A stretch of 28,815 nucleotides of DNA. Source: Sperchopsis tessellata (taxonomy: Eukaryota > Arthropoda > Insecta > Coleoptera > Hydrophilidae). The notes beneath the pieces were generated by a model. That model was given only the letters and a program-made list of their open reading frames with translations, was not told the DNA's origin and made no database searches. The stretch covers positions 1-28,815 of the forward strand of contig JAWQRN010000512.1 in assembly GCA_033557685.1 (NCBI GenBank). Reading direction: 5' to 3'. Shown here one piece after another: positions 1 through 8,518 of this stretch (positions are counted from its first letter, which is position 1; each line of letters starts with the position of its first letter). The translations under genes and the position numbers were made by a program.

Positions 1-1010
1 AACAACGCATTCTTATTGTTAAACATTATTTCAAAAATGGGTTTGGAAGTTTAACTGCCACGATTCATAAATTGCGCCCAATTTTTGGTTATCAAAATAT
101 TCCAACTGCATCAACTGTGAAGAGAATAATCGATAAATTCGAGGAAACTGGGTCGATTACTGATGTCAGACCATCGACACGTGTTCGTCCAGGTCGTTCA
201 GCAGAAAACGTCCCGGTTGTTCGCTAGAATGTTAAAAAATTGAACATTTCAAGAGGCACTATACAGCGTATTCTCACGAAAGATTTGCGTCTTCATGTCT
301 ACAAAATCCAACTGACTCAACAATTCAAGCCTATAGATCATACACAGCGAAGAGAGTTCGTCAATTGGTTCATTGAACAAGAACAAGTGAACGGTGAGTT
401 TTCCAATAAAATCATCTTCAGCAATGAGGCCTATTTTCATGTTGATGGCTTCTTAAATAAGCAAAATTGCCACACTTGGAGAGACGAAAACCCACATGTG
501 TTTCAAGAGAAGAAAAGGCATCCCAAATGTGTAGATTTTGGACTGGAGGCAACATTGGACCATTTTTCTTCGAAGACGTTGCCGGGAATGCACAAACGGT
601 CAATGGCGAATGGTAGCGGGGCATGATAACCCAGTTTTTTGTGCCTCAAATACATTATATGGACGGTGCCACTTGCCACACATCACGTTAAACAATAGCA
701 TTATTGCACGAGACATTCCCTGGTCGTGTACTCTCCCGTTTAGGCGACCAGAATTGGCCACCTAGATCGTGCGATTTAACATCTTTGGACTTCTTTTTCT
801 AGGGTCAAAAGTGTATGGCGACAGCCCACGACCACCCAAGCCTTGAAAGAGGATATTTGAAACAGTTTCGCTAAAATCCAGCCACAGTTATGCCAAACCT
901 TGATTGAAAAGGTCGTCAAAAGAACGCAAATGTGCCAGCAAAGCCGAGGAGGGCATTTATCAGATGTGTTGTTCCATATATAATGTACACATGTCTACTT
1001 TATGATTCAA
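1..1010 (+). mobile_element. Decayed Tc1/mariner-superfamily transposase (CDLTxLD type), 5' end outside window
   Basis: A DNA-transposon transposase read in several frames. The N-terminal helix-turn-helix part (about 3-225) reads as IVKHYFKNGFGS then TASTVKRIIDKFEETGSI. A 128-codon open stretch at 240-626 carries NISRGTIQRILTKDLRLH and KIQLTQQFKPIDHTQRREF, typical of this insect transposase family. The first catalytic aspartate, normally in IIFSDEAHF, is Asn here (IIFSNEAYF). The third-aspartate region follows near 755-800 as PPRSCDLTSLDFFF and then hits a stop. The C-terminal tail CQQSRGGHLSDVLFH is near 930-975. Stops and frameshifts make it a dead copy. The left terminal repeat would lie upstream of the window, and I could not define the right end beyond about 1010. 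Confidence 0.85.
240..626 (+). pseudogene. Open fragment of the Tc1/mariner-superfamily transposase, catalytic Asp lost
   Basis: This is the longest open piece of the element at 1-1010. It covers the second half of the DNA-binding domain and the start of the DDE catalytic domain, up to the first catalytic position, where Asp is replaced by Asn (IIFSNEAYF). From about codon 95 the frame leaves the family sequence (HPKCVDFGLEATLDHF), which indicates an indel near 530. Family membership is secure from motif recognition. A functional protein is not expected. Confidence 0.8.
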
Positions 1011-1494
1011 TAAAAATTATTTTCTCAAAAAATTTAAATTTTCCGCTCTTGTTGGGACATCTTTAGAAGCAGTTTTTTTCTTTATCAATCAAATGTCTGA
1101 AATTTACGATGATGTTCGGCAGGCATAATGCATCTTAATATACTCAATTTATTTTTGTTTTGTTTTCGTGTCATTTTGAACTAGTAGATGACTGTCTTTA
1201 AATTGATCTAGAACAGCTTTGGTAGTAGATTCACAGAGGTCCTTACTAAGCTCAAAGATTTGCAAGAAACGCATTTTGCGTGAAACCTACATTATCTACA
1301 AACCTGGATTTAAAGGTTTAAATTCAAAATACTAAGAGAAACCTGTTTTTTTTACGACGTACATGGTACATTAATTTTCTATTTATTTTGGATAGATATA
1401 AAACTCGATCAATATATTAACCAGAACAAATTAATTTATCAAAGAAAGCGTCGCCAGTCGCTGACAGAGCACCAAAGTTTCATTGCTAAAACTA
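1010..1494. other. AT-rich spacer, nothing recognised
   Basis: About 480 bases between the first transposon remnant and the mariner element. It has no open frame with recognisable homology and no clear inverted or tandem repeat. It may include the unplaced right end of the upstream transposon. Confidence 0.5.
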
Positions 1495-2657
1495 TTAGAG
1501 GGACTGGAAAGTAATGTCGTTTTTTTACATTAAATTCAAACAAATAAATTTTTAACTTGTTTTTATTTTTAATCATTGATGTAATTACCCTCATTATCAA
1601 CAACCTTTTGCCATCTAGTGCGTGAATTTTCCATGCCGGATCGATAAAAATCAACTGGTTTTTGAGCAAAATATCTGGAGATGGCATTTTGGATATCATC
1701 CAAATTTTTAAATTTTTTGTCACATAGAAAGTGTTGTAGCGATCGGAATAAATGGAAATCTGATGGAGCAATGTCGGGCGAGTATGGTGGGTGAGGCAAT
1801 ACCTCCCACTCCAATTCATTAATTTGTTCCAGGGTTCGTCTTGCGCACTGAGGTCTTGCATTATCGTGTTGAAGAAAAATGCCTTTTCTGTTGACAATAG
1901 CTAGACACTTTCCAATTAAAGATTGATTTACTCGATCCAATTATTCACTGTTATGGTCTGCATTCACAGTTTGTCCAGGTTACAGCACTTCAAAATGAAC
2001 GATTCCGCGAATACTCCACCAAACACGCAAAAGCGCCTTTTTGGGATGTAATCCTGGCTTAGCAGTACTTCGTGGCGATTTATTCGGATAGAGCCATTTT
2101 GGATTATCATAGAGGGCCCATTTTTCATATTCAGTGATCAGGCGATCAAAAAACGCTTCTGTATTGTACCGTTGAAGCAATAAGTTGCATGTGGTGGATC
2201 GGTTAGCTTTGTTTTCTTCGGACAGATTATGCGGGACCCAAACACCTGCTCTGCATACTTCACCAATCTGCTGCAAATGTTCTTGGCTGGTCGACCAAAG
2301 TTGGTAAAGTGTTTGACAGTTCCTCGTTTGTCTGACACGGATTTGTTTCCACTTCCGCCCTTATCACGTCATTGTCTAAAGTCTGAACTTAGAAAACCAC
2401 CTTTAGCATTTACGAACGTCTAATGCATTTAGATAAATATCGCAAATGTTTTTGGTAGCAACTGTTGCGTTGTTGGTATTTGGCTGGTCATTTCACCAAA
2501 AATTGCAAAAATCATTTAAGATTTAATTATTTTCAAGTAAACAAGTCACATTAACCTTAAAATGTCTTTGGCACGGATTTGAAGTACACAATGAGCTGAT
2601 AAATGATAAAACAAATATTGACATGCGCAGAAACGACATTCCTTTTTAGTCCCCCAA
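1495..2657 (-). mobile_element. mariner-family DNA transposon, terminal repeats recognisable, transposase dead
   Basis: Imperfect terminal inverted repeats of about 27 bp bound the element. The left end starts TTAGAGGGACTGGAAAG and the right end, read inwards, TTGGGGGACTAAAAAGG; both continue into AATGTCGTTT. TA dinucleotides at 1493-1494 and 2658-2659 match the mariner TA target duplication. The roughly 1.16-kb length is a little short of the usual 1.3 kb. The minus-strand transposase lies between the repeats in shifted frames. Terminal repeats still recognisable next to a many-times-broken gene suggest an old copy. Confidence 0.9.
1569..2480 (-). pseudogene. mariner DD34D transposase pseudogene
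   Basis: Read on the minus strand. An N-terminal piece near 2300-2420 resembles the mariner helix-turn-helix region (NPCQTNEELSNTL). A central piece at 1980-2276 contains GVWVPHNLSEENKANR, EKWALYDNPK and LHPKKALLRVWW. The C-terminal piece at 1569-1940 contains FLQHDNARPQCARRTLEQ, PPYSPDIAPSDFHLF and the ending WQKVVDNEGNYIND. The second and third catalytic aspartates (in HDNA and APSD) are present with 34 residues between them, the mariner DD34D spacing. The first catalytic position, usually DEKW, is Tyr (ITEYEKW). Frameshifts near 1950 and 2280 and stops upstream make it non-functional. The subfamily was not assigned. Confidence 0.9.
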
Positions 2658-2825
2658 TATTTATTAGTTTTACAATATCATATTTTTAACTAAGATTTAA
2701 GAAAATTAATACCGTATTTCATCGTTTATAAGACGCATTTTTTGGACAAATGTTTAGACAAAAAAAAATATGGTGTTTCTTCAAATTTGTTGGCGACCTA
2801 CAGTAGATGAAGTTTTGATTACATT

Positions 2826-3087
2826 TATCTTCAGGTTTTCCGGGAGATAACCGTGTGTTGGCTTTTGGTTATGCCGACGTTTCGTCCGCCGTTTCAGGGA
2901 ACATTATCAAGACATCTAGATCTTAAAAGTGCTAATTAAACATTGCCATGTAGCTCTGAAAAGTTCTTGCTGTAGGTGCCGACCAGCTCTAATATGAGCT
3001 AATAATAGAATAACATGTGGCTCTCACCAGTGCTAGTCAAGAAAAACATGAAGATGTTTACTGTGCCGTGGAAGTCTACGTACTGAA
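2826..3087 (-). repeat. Short hammerhead-like repeat element (family A) with perfect 12-bp TSD
   Basis: A 262-bp repeat flanked by an exact 12-bp direct repeat, TTTGATTACATT, at 2814-2825 and 3088-3099. One end starts TATCTTCAGG and the other ends near GTGGAAGTCTAC. Several AAAGTGCTA-like or related sub-repeats lie inside. On the minus strand a core at 2873-2912 reads CTTGATAATG, a stem, then GGACGAAACGTCGGC. The same repeat recurs at 16808-17201, 18792-19185 and 19676-19795. It has no coding potential, so it is a non-autonomous mobile element. A TSD this long favours retrotransposition over TA- or TTAA-type DNA transposition. Confidence 0.8.
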
Positions 3088-3202
3088 TTTGATTACATTA
3101 TTATTCAATCGTATGTTTTTCGTTATTAACATTGCATTAACTTACATCCAAATAAGTTATATGCCTTTTTGATCATCATTATCACCAAAAAAATAATAAG
3201 AA

Positions 3203-4065
3203 TTAACCCGTAACTGCTCCCAAAAAAATATATTTCACGCAACTTCTACTAACGTGTCGCTATGACCCTTTATAAAATATTGATAAAAACTAAGAGATAT
3301 TTATTTTATTTGTACATGATGCACTTGTTTTGCGGTCTTTTTTTTTTTTGAGGACAAATTGCACACCTCTACCTGTTTTACATCTTGATCTAGCAGTGGG
3401 TTTGGAGTGTCCTCCATAGTAATTACAAGCACATCTGCTGCAAGACTACATATATTGCGGGGCACCTTTCTATTATTAATTCTTCGCTTCATATGTGGGA
3501 TGTATTTCAAAAAATTATACCTCGTTATGTTTTTGCCAGCGGAGAATTGGTAAATTATTCGACTGTTTACGCCTGAAATGTTCATAAAACTATGAAAAAT
3601 TGTCATAGGCCAGTGTCGAGTCTTGTGAGATGCTGAATAATTGTCACACTTTTCATCCAAAGCATCAAAGGCTCCTTTAATTCTGTTATAAAATAATACT
3701 ATGTTTAGTTTTTTGATATTTTCATCAACAGTATTATCCTGATGCTTGCTAGAGATCAATAGAACCGATTTTCCTTGCTTTGGTATAAACAAAACTAAAG
3801 TTTATTTGGAATTAAACCCAAAACCTCGATGAATTGGTTGTACGTTTTCTATTGGGTAGAAATTCTGTTGGAGTCATTATTTTCACAGTACCTACATAGG
3901 TCAGTCGCTTATTCTTGAGTTCGTCAACCAATTCTATAGACCTGTACCAGTTTTCGCATGTCACATTTCTGTTGGTTTTTAATCGGTTGTACCAAACAAA
4001 GCACAACTTCAGTTGGATGTTTTATCCAAACTCTTCCCGGTGTAAAGTTCCGTATTTAGCATGTA
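3203..4065 (-). mobile_element. piggyBac-family transposon remnant, one end preserved
   Basis: A piggyBac-type transposase is broken over the minus strand. On its C-terminal side the sequence TTAA at 3203-3206 is followed at 3207 by CCCGTAACTGCTCCC, the expected layout for a piggyBac end (TTAA target, terminal repeat starting CCC). The other end was not found. The transposase is cut near 4065-4095, where a family B repeat begins. Confidence 0.75.
3301..4006 (-). pseudogene. piggyBac transposase pseudogene (C-terminal half)
   Basis: Two open pieces in different frames. The upstream piece, 3812-4006, reads RNVTCENWYRSIELVDEL then KRLTYVGTVK and TEFLPNRKR. This is the piggyBac block that normally has the second catalytic Asp in TCDNW; here it is Glu. 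The downstream piece, 3301-3792, reads FIPKQGKSVLLISSKHQD, then GAFDALDEKCDNYS, SHKTRHWPMTIFHSF and NISGVNSRIIYQF. It keeps the third catalytic Asp, usually GGVDTVDQMC. A frameshift near 3800 separates the pieces. The C-terminal Cys-rich domain is not evident. No active protein is expected. Confidence 0.85.
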
Positions 4066-4094
4066 GTGTGATTGCGAATCGACTAGTATTTAAA

Positions 4095-4235
4095 CGTAAT
4101 AACTTCCACGATTATTATCTGTATGAATGTTATTTCCTGATGGAAACCGTGTAGAGGCTATGATAAGTGCCGACGTTTCGTCCACTTTTGCAAGGGACAT
4201 TTTCAAGGCGAGTGATGTTACTTTTCTCGCCGTGA
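4095..4235 (-). repeat. Hammerhead-like repeat, family B copy 1
   Basis: Matches the repeat at 23835-23965 over about 120 bp. Shared blocks, read on the minus strand, are ATCACTCGCCTTGAAAATG, GTGGACGAAACGTCGGCACT, GCCTCTACNCGGTTTCCA and ACATTCATACAGATA. The ribozyme-like core lies at 4169-4208. The sequence differs from family A outside the core but shares the core layout and the ending CGTGGAAG. It sits where the piggyBac transposase breaks off. Confidence 0.7.
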
Positions 4236-4559
4236 ACTGGACATCTGTGAATCCAAATTGTATAGGTTGCATATCCATATTTCCAGTATAATGAGTGAGG
4301 AATATTTTCATAAAATTGATCGAATAACTTTTGCCCAGGGCAAGGTCGTTTCACCTTTGAAAGTTCACTCAGAAGAAAAACTTTAATAGCTTCTCCAAAC
4401 ATCAGTCTAACTCTAATAACATCCCTCAATTGAACAATTTGGTGATAAATCTGCGATCTCATACCCTCACACCTGAATAATCTTCTGTTATTTCAAGGGG
4501 CTCATACTTTGCGTTACCACTAAAACGCGTTCCTGTTAAGCCAAAATTCCCAATGCGGA
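4236..4559. other. Spacer between family B repeat and Penelope-like element
   Basis: An open minus-strand frame of 110 codons (4130-4462) crosses the family B repeat and is probably fortuitous. No known domain was recognised. The right part, from about 4500, may be the 5' sequence of the Penelope-like element. Confidence 0.4.
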
Positions 4560-4895
4560 AAATTCCATTCGTAGTTTGCCACCGGAAATATCGGATAGAA
4601 TTCATCATGAAACTGCTCGTGTTTTGGAAAGATCCAAACCGTCCCGTTCCAATTTGAATAAAGATGAGTTAAAGGCCCTTAGTTGTAAGGCTACAGTTGT
4701 AACGGATCGACAGAGGTGCAATTCCAAAATTTTAGATCTTTTCAGGATACCACATATAAATGTCTAACATCCAACCCTACACCAAAAATAGAGAAATTGG
4801 TTACCAATGTCATCAACCCTTGATCTATAAGAGCAGAAAAAGATCATTCCCATGATTCTCGTTTCGCTTGTTTATATGATCTACCTAAGCTGCAT
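4560..4895 (+). pseudogene. Penelope-like element reverse transcriptase, N-terminal part
   Basis: This piece reads LPPEISDRIHHETARVLERS, then SNLNKDELKALSC. After an internal deletion it reads KATVVTDRQRCNSKILDLF, followed by a PTPKIEKLVTNVINP-like stretch and finally YDLPKLH. These blocks match the conserved region that precedes reverse-transcriptase motif 1 in Penelope-like elements. The canonical stretch between the KALSC and ATVV blocks (about 17 residues) is missing. The reading stops matching at LPKLH, and the continuation (HKP then TVSAIGS) is found only at 6101 and beyond. Frameshifts and stops are present. Confidence 0.75.
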
Positions 4896-6110
4896 GTTTA
4901 CGCCATCAGTGGCATTAATTAAGTGCATGTGGTGTCAAGTCTTCTATCTTTAACTACTACAATACGTAAGATGAACAATAGGGCCGATAGAGTCATTTGC
5001 TGGAAAACCAACATCTGTTAATTCTATTACCTATAATAAAACTTTATTTGGGAGTTCCAAGTTTCACCATAGCCGTAACGGGAGTTTTATAGCTATATGT
5101 ATAAGTTTGGGGGTGAATACACATTCAATTCTCAACAGAAATGATTAAACATTCAATTCTCAACCAAGACAGTCGTTCTTAAATTCATAACCGATACAGT
5201 TCATCTTGTATTTTTGAAGAGAACTATTCTTATATTTTAATTCCGCGTCGACTTACAGATGGGGGCGCACATTAACTCTTAAAACTTACATCAGTGCATC
5301 CTTTTTATAAGTGTGTGTACAATAAGACAGTGTGTGAAATATTAAACTCCTTCTTTCCACCCGTATTCCTAATCTGCCTTATTATAACGAAGAAAACGTA
5401 GACGAGGAGTACATTGGGTGTTTCATTTTGAAAAAATAATATAGGAAATCGTCTTCGTTTTCCTCTGTAAACTGCCTTGCCACTTGTTTGTGAAGCTCCT
5501 TTTGTGCATTTTTCGGTTTATGTTTTATTTTGTTTTGTACTGTGTATATTTACAATTTTCAAATGTTGTAAGAGGTGTAATAACTCTTTTAGAGGTTTGC
5601 TTATTTATTTTGTTTTCGTTTAATTTTATTTTATGTGACTCTACTTTATTTTATCTTAAGACTGTTGCTGATATATGTTTTTCTCAAATTGTAGCCTTGA
5701 AGATGAGGCAGGTGCCTCGAAACGTGTTGGCTGTTGCTCAATAAAGCAACTTTATAATTACTGGTGTTTCCTTGGACAATTTTCTTTATTGTTTTTTCTT
5801 AATATAATGCACGAACCAATAGTTGGAGCCCATACACTCACACGCTTGCAGTTGGAGCCCATACGCATACATGTTTGCATGCAAGAAATTCACTTCTATT
5901 TACACGAGACAGAATCCGCGCTATATACATATATATATATATACAATTCACTTAGGTCTTTCGAAGAAAACTCTTTCATACACAACATTTTGCTCTTTCG
6001 CTCATATAATTATCAACAATTTAATCCTCCGATCTGTAAAAACCAACATTTTGGTGCTTTATAGAGCCAACATTCTGGTTTTTTGAGCAGTACAAGCCCC
6101 AACAGTACAT
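4896..6110. other. Sequence separating the two halves of the Penelope-like element
   Basis: About 1.2 kb interrupts the Penelope-like reading at the LPK-L/V-HKP motif. It is AT-rich with no recognised protein. It contains a hammerhead-like motif followed by AATAAA (5690-5742), an imperfect duplication of AGTTGGAGCCCATAC at 5821-5865, and a short TA run near 5925-5942. Clear terminal repeats or a TSD were not found, so insertion, or juxtaposition of two PLE copies, are both possible. The open frames at 5484-5744 and 5675-6086 are low-complexity. Confidence 0.5.
5690..5742 (+). ncRNA. Hammerhead-ribozyme-like motif with downstream AATAAA
   Basis: The order is AGCC, then TTGAAGA, a bulged T, a perfect 5-bp stem GAGGC/GCCTC with loop AGGT, then GAAAC, GT loop, GTT, then GGCT. 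AGCC and GGCT can pair as helix I. AC(GT)GT can form a 2-bp helix III, and U would be position 17. This is the layout of a type I hammerhead with a minimal helix III, as described for Penelope-like retroelements. It departs from consensus at C3 (U here) and has one extra base after A9. AATAAA follows at about 5740. Activity is unknown. Confidence 0.45.
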
Positions 6111-7020
6111 AAACCTTTAAGACCACTCTGACCGACTGTCAGTGCAATAGGGTCTCTCACATATAAATTGGACCTATTTCTTACCCCGCTACTCAACAAA
6201 TTCGTAGGACGATCCGAGTCCTACATACGAAACTCTTCCTATTTTCTAGAACTGATTTCTAGTACAAGACTAGCTCCAATATACTTAATGGTCAGTTTTG
6301 ATGTTTAGTCCCTTTTCACTAGTATACCCATGTATGTTGCTTTTAGCATGATCAGCAACCTACTGAGAGGGGAAGGTTCATCTCAAGACAATGCAGTGCT
6401 GACGGAGGTTGGTCTGAGGTCCACTTATTTCCAATTTAGGGACCATTTCTAATAACAAACTTCTGGAGCTGTTATGGGTTCTCCATTGTCCCCTGTTGTT
6501 GCCAATATTTTTATGGAGGCATTTGAGCAATTGGCAGTATAGTCCTCCGATATAAAGCCTAAATACTTTTGATATATGGTTGTCGGGACGAGAGGCTCTA
6601 GATGCCTTCTTGGATCACATAAACTCCCAACACCCCAATATACGTTTCACAATGGAGATTGAGCCATCAAGCTCCCTTCCTTTCTTGGATGTACTTGCAT
6701 GCAATGTCACATCATCAGAAAATGTCTGTGATTAACTCGCTTGTACAGCGAGCTTTAAAGTTGTGTAACACAACTCTACTTTCCCAGCAGTATTGTACAG
6801 TCACCAATGTGCTATTATCTAATGGATATAGTTTATCAGACATCAAACGGTCAATAAGACCTTTCAGGAATCCACCCATTGCTGACAGAAATACTCCTGA
6901 GGTGAAAGCAACCATTTGTCAAGGATTCGACGGACAAAATTGGTTGCATACTAAGAAAATTTGACATCAACACAGTATTTTCCCCAATACAAAAGATTTC
7001 GCAAGTTCTTCCTTCTTCAA
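6101..7020 (+). pseudogene. Penelope-like element reverse transcriptase, catalytic part
   Basis: A PLE reverse transcriptase read with frameshifts and stops. It starts VHKPLRP, then TVSAIGSLTYKLDLFLTPLL, RSESYIRNSSYFLELIS and the catalytic motif MVSFDV-stop-SLFTSIPM. Next come LRSTYFQFRDHF and GAVMGSPLSPVVANIFMEAF, the PLE hallmark. The YVDDT motif region near 6545-6590 is degraded. Then LDAFLDHINSQHPNIRFTME, LPFLDVL, a deletion, KMSVINSLVQRALKLCN, LLSNGYSLSDIKRSIRP and FDINTVFSPIQKISQVL. No C-terminal GIY-YIG endonuclease domain was recognised. Family identity is secure; the gene is dead. Confidence 0.85.
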
Positions 7021-7041
7021 AAGATGTCTCTGACTGGCTGA

Positions 7042-7074
7042 CCTGCTGATGACCGAACGATATCGGCCAAAAGC
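7042..7074 (+). ncRNA. Weak hammerhead-like core at the 3' side of the PLE remnant
   Basis: An intact CTGATGA at 7046-7052 is followed by the perfect stem CCGA/TCGG with loop ACGATA, and then CCAAAAGC where GAAAC would be expected. The core therefore lacks G12. It sits just after the last recognisable PLE protein block, where a PLE terminal repeat would lie. It may be a decayed ribozyme or a coincidence. Confidence 0.25.
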
Positions 7075-7075
7075 T

Positions 7076-7519
7076 TATCCAAAAGCTAGTTCTTCTGGGA
7101 ACAAAGAAGCTCATACGTGGGATAAACCTCGAAAGTCATCATGTCCATATATATATATATGTTAAAATTGCTCTTGCCAGTACAAATATATGTAAAAAAC
7201 ATTAATGTTGGGCACAACTGGCTTAAAATTAACAATTACAAGAATATCTGTTTGCGTATGAGTGAGATATCCAATGCCATATATAGCTATTTTGCAGCAC
7301 CACTGCTCATCAGTATGGCTAGGTAAATTGGGCCCTACCACAAACACACATCAAAATTGACTCCTATAAAATAAAAACAGGTTACTATGAATATTTCATA
7401 TAGCAAGCGCCATCTCAATGTGTGCCCACGACTAATTTTTATTACATATATATATAAATAAAAATAAAAAAACTATAAAAAAAGGAAAACAATAGTACCG
7501 ACATATATATATATAAATA
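7076..7519. other. AT-rich spacer with TA microsatellites
   Basis: Contains (TA)n runs at about 7146-7160, 7445-7460 and 7502-7528. No coding similarity was recognised. The small open frames at 7141-7347 lie opposite each other and look fortuitous. Confidence 0.5.
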
Positions 7520-7820
7520 TATATATAAAACCAATGTTATTAGGTAAATGCAGCCTTTTTTGGATAGTTAAAGGGTTAAGAAAAACTACTTTTTAGCTCA
7601 TTCCTATATATTACCAAAGACACAGGTTGCGTGTGGCGTTCCTGCTGTGATGTTTAATTATTATCTCATAGTGGACTATAACGGCTATTCCCTGATGAAG
7701 CGAGAAATGCTTTCGCGTAATATATAGGAATTAGCTAGCAAGTAGTTTTTCTTAACCCTTTAACTATCCAAATAAGACTGCGATTACCCAATAACTTTAG
7801 TTTTATATATGTATATATAT
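7520..7820. mobile_element. Palindromic MITE-like element with TA-rich ends
   Basis: Two inverted arms of about 95-100 bp, at 7520-7614 and 7719-7820, share blocks such as GGATAGTTAAAGGGTTAAG, AAAAACTACTT and ATTCCTATATATTA and surround a spacer of about 105 bp. The outer ends merge into TATATA runs, so an exact boundary or TA duplication cannot be set. There is no coding capacity. Near the right arm is CCTGATGAAGCG with ATTCC/GGAAT complements (7686-7730), which resembles a hammerhead 5' core. Confidence 0.75.
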
Positions 7821-8518
7821 TCTATGGATACAGATTACCTTCAGATTGCTAAAAAAGGTGAACACAAAACTTCAATAATGATTTTTTGTTTTAATAATTA
7901 AGTAATCATATATATTAAAATACAATAAAGTTTCATGTTAAATATAAATCGAACATACAAGTCTTCAGACACTAATATCATCATTATTGCTGCAGTTTCA
8001 GTACCTACTTCTAGTTAAGTGGACTAGAATCAGTTAGTTTATTTTACTCATTTAAAATCATGAGCTTCAAAATACAGATTCAACATGGACATTCTATACC
8101 TATATCTACTCAATACATATAAAGAAAATCATAATAATTACAAAGATTTTTCAAACATTATACAATTTGAGCATTGGTGTTAAAGCAGACTTTGAAATTT
8201 TTAGTAGGGGAAGAATGGGAATAGTAAGACATGAGTCTTTTTTTTTTATTTATGTTTATATGTTTAAATATTAGGCAGCATTTTCAGTATTTGAAACTAA
8301 CAGTGGAAAAACATCTACTTATGGCCATGTGGATGTTAAATCAGCTGCATTTGTTTTTAAGTTTTTTTTTTAACTCTTAGTATTTATTATAATCTGCCCA
8401 AAGGCAATAAACGAATGTTGCGGAAAATTAGTTTAATGAGAGTTAGAAATCTACATTAAGAACCTAACATAAATATAGCAACTTAAGAAGTGCATTAACA
8501 TTTTTAACTTAGGCCAGT
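7821..8518. other. AT-rich region, nothing recognised
   Basis: About 700 bases with homopolymer T and A runs and no recognisable protein or RNA. It lies 3' of the gag remnant, where a second ORF of a Jockey-like element would be expected, but I see no endonuclease or reverse-transcriptase motif. Confidence 0.5.

Noticed and set aside
2715..2750. ACCGTATTTCATCGTTTATAAG-type block resembling a DNA-transposon end
   Set aside because: It looks familiar, but no matching inverted partner was found nearby and I cannot name the family.
5035..5110. Possible LTR retrotransposon end (AATAAAACTTTATT and a GGGAGTT duplication)
   Set aside because: No second LTR copy, TG/CA border pair or primer-binding site could be identified.
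5484..6086. Hydrophobic and Tyr/Ile-rich plus-strand frames
   Set aside because: They arise from T-rich and TA-repeat sequence and have no recognisable domain.
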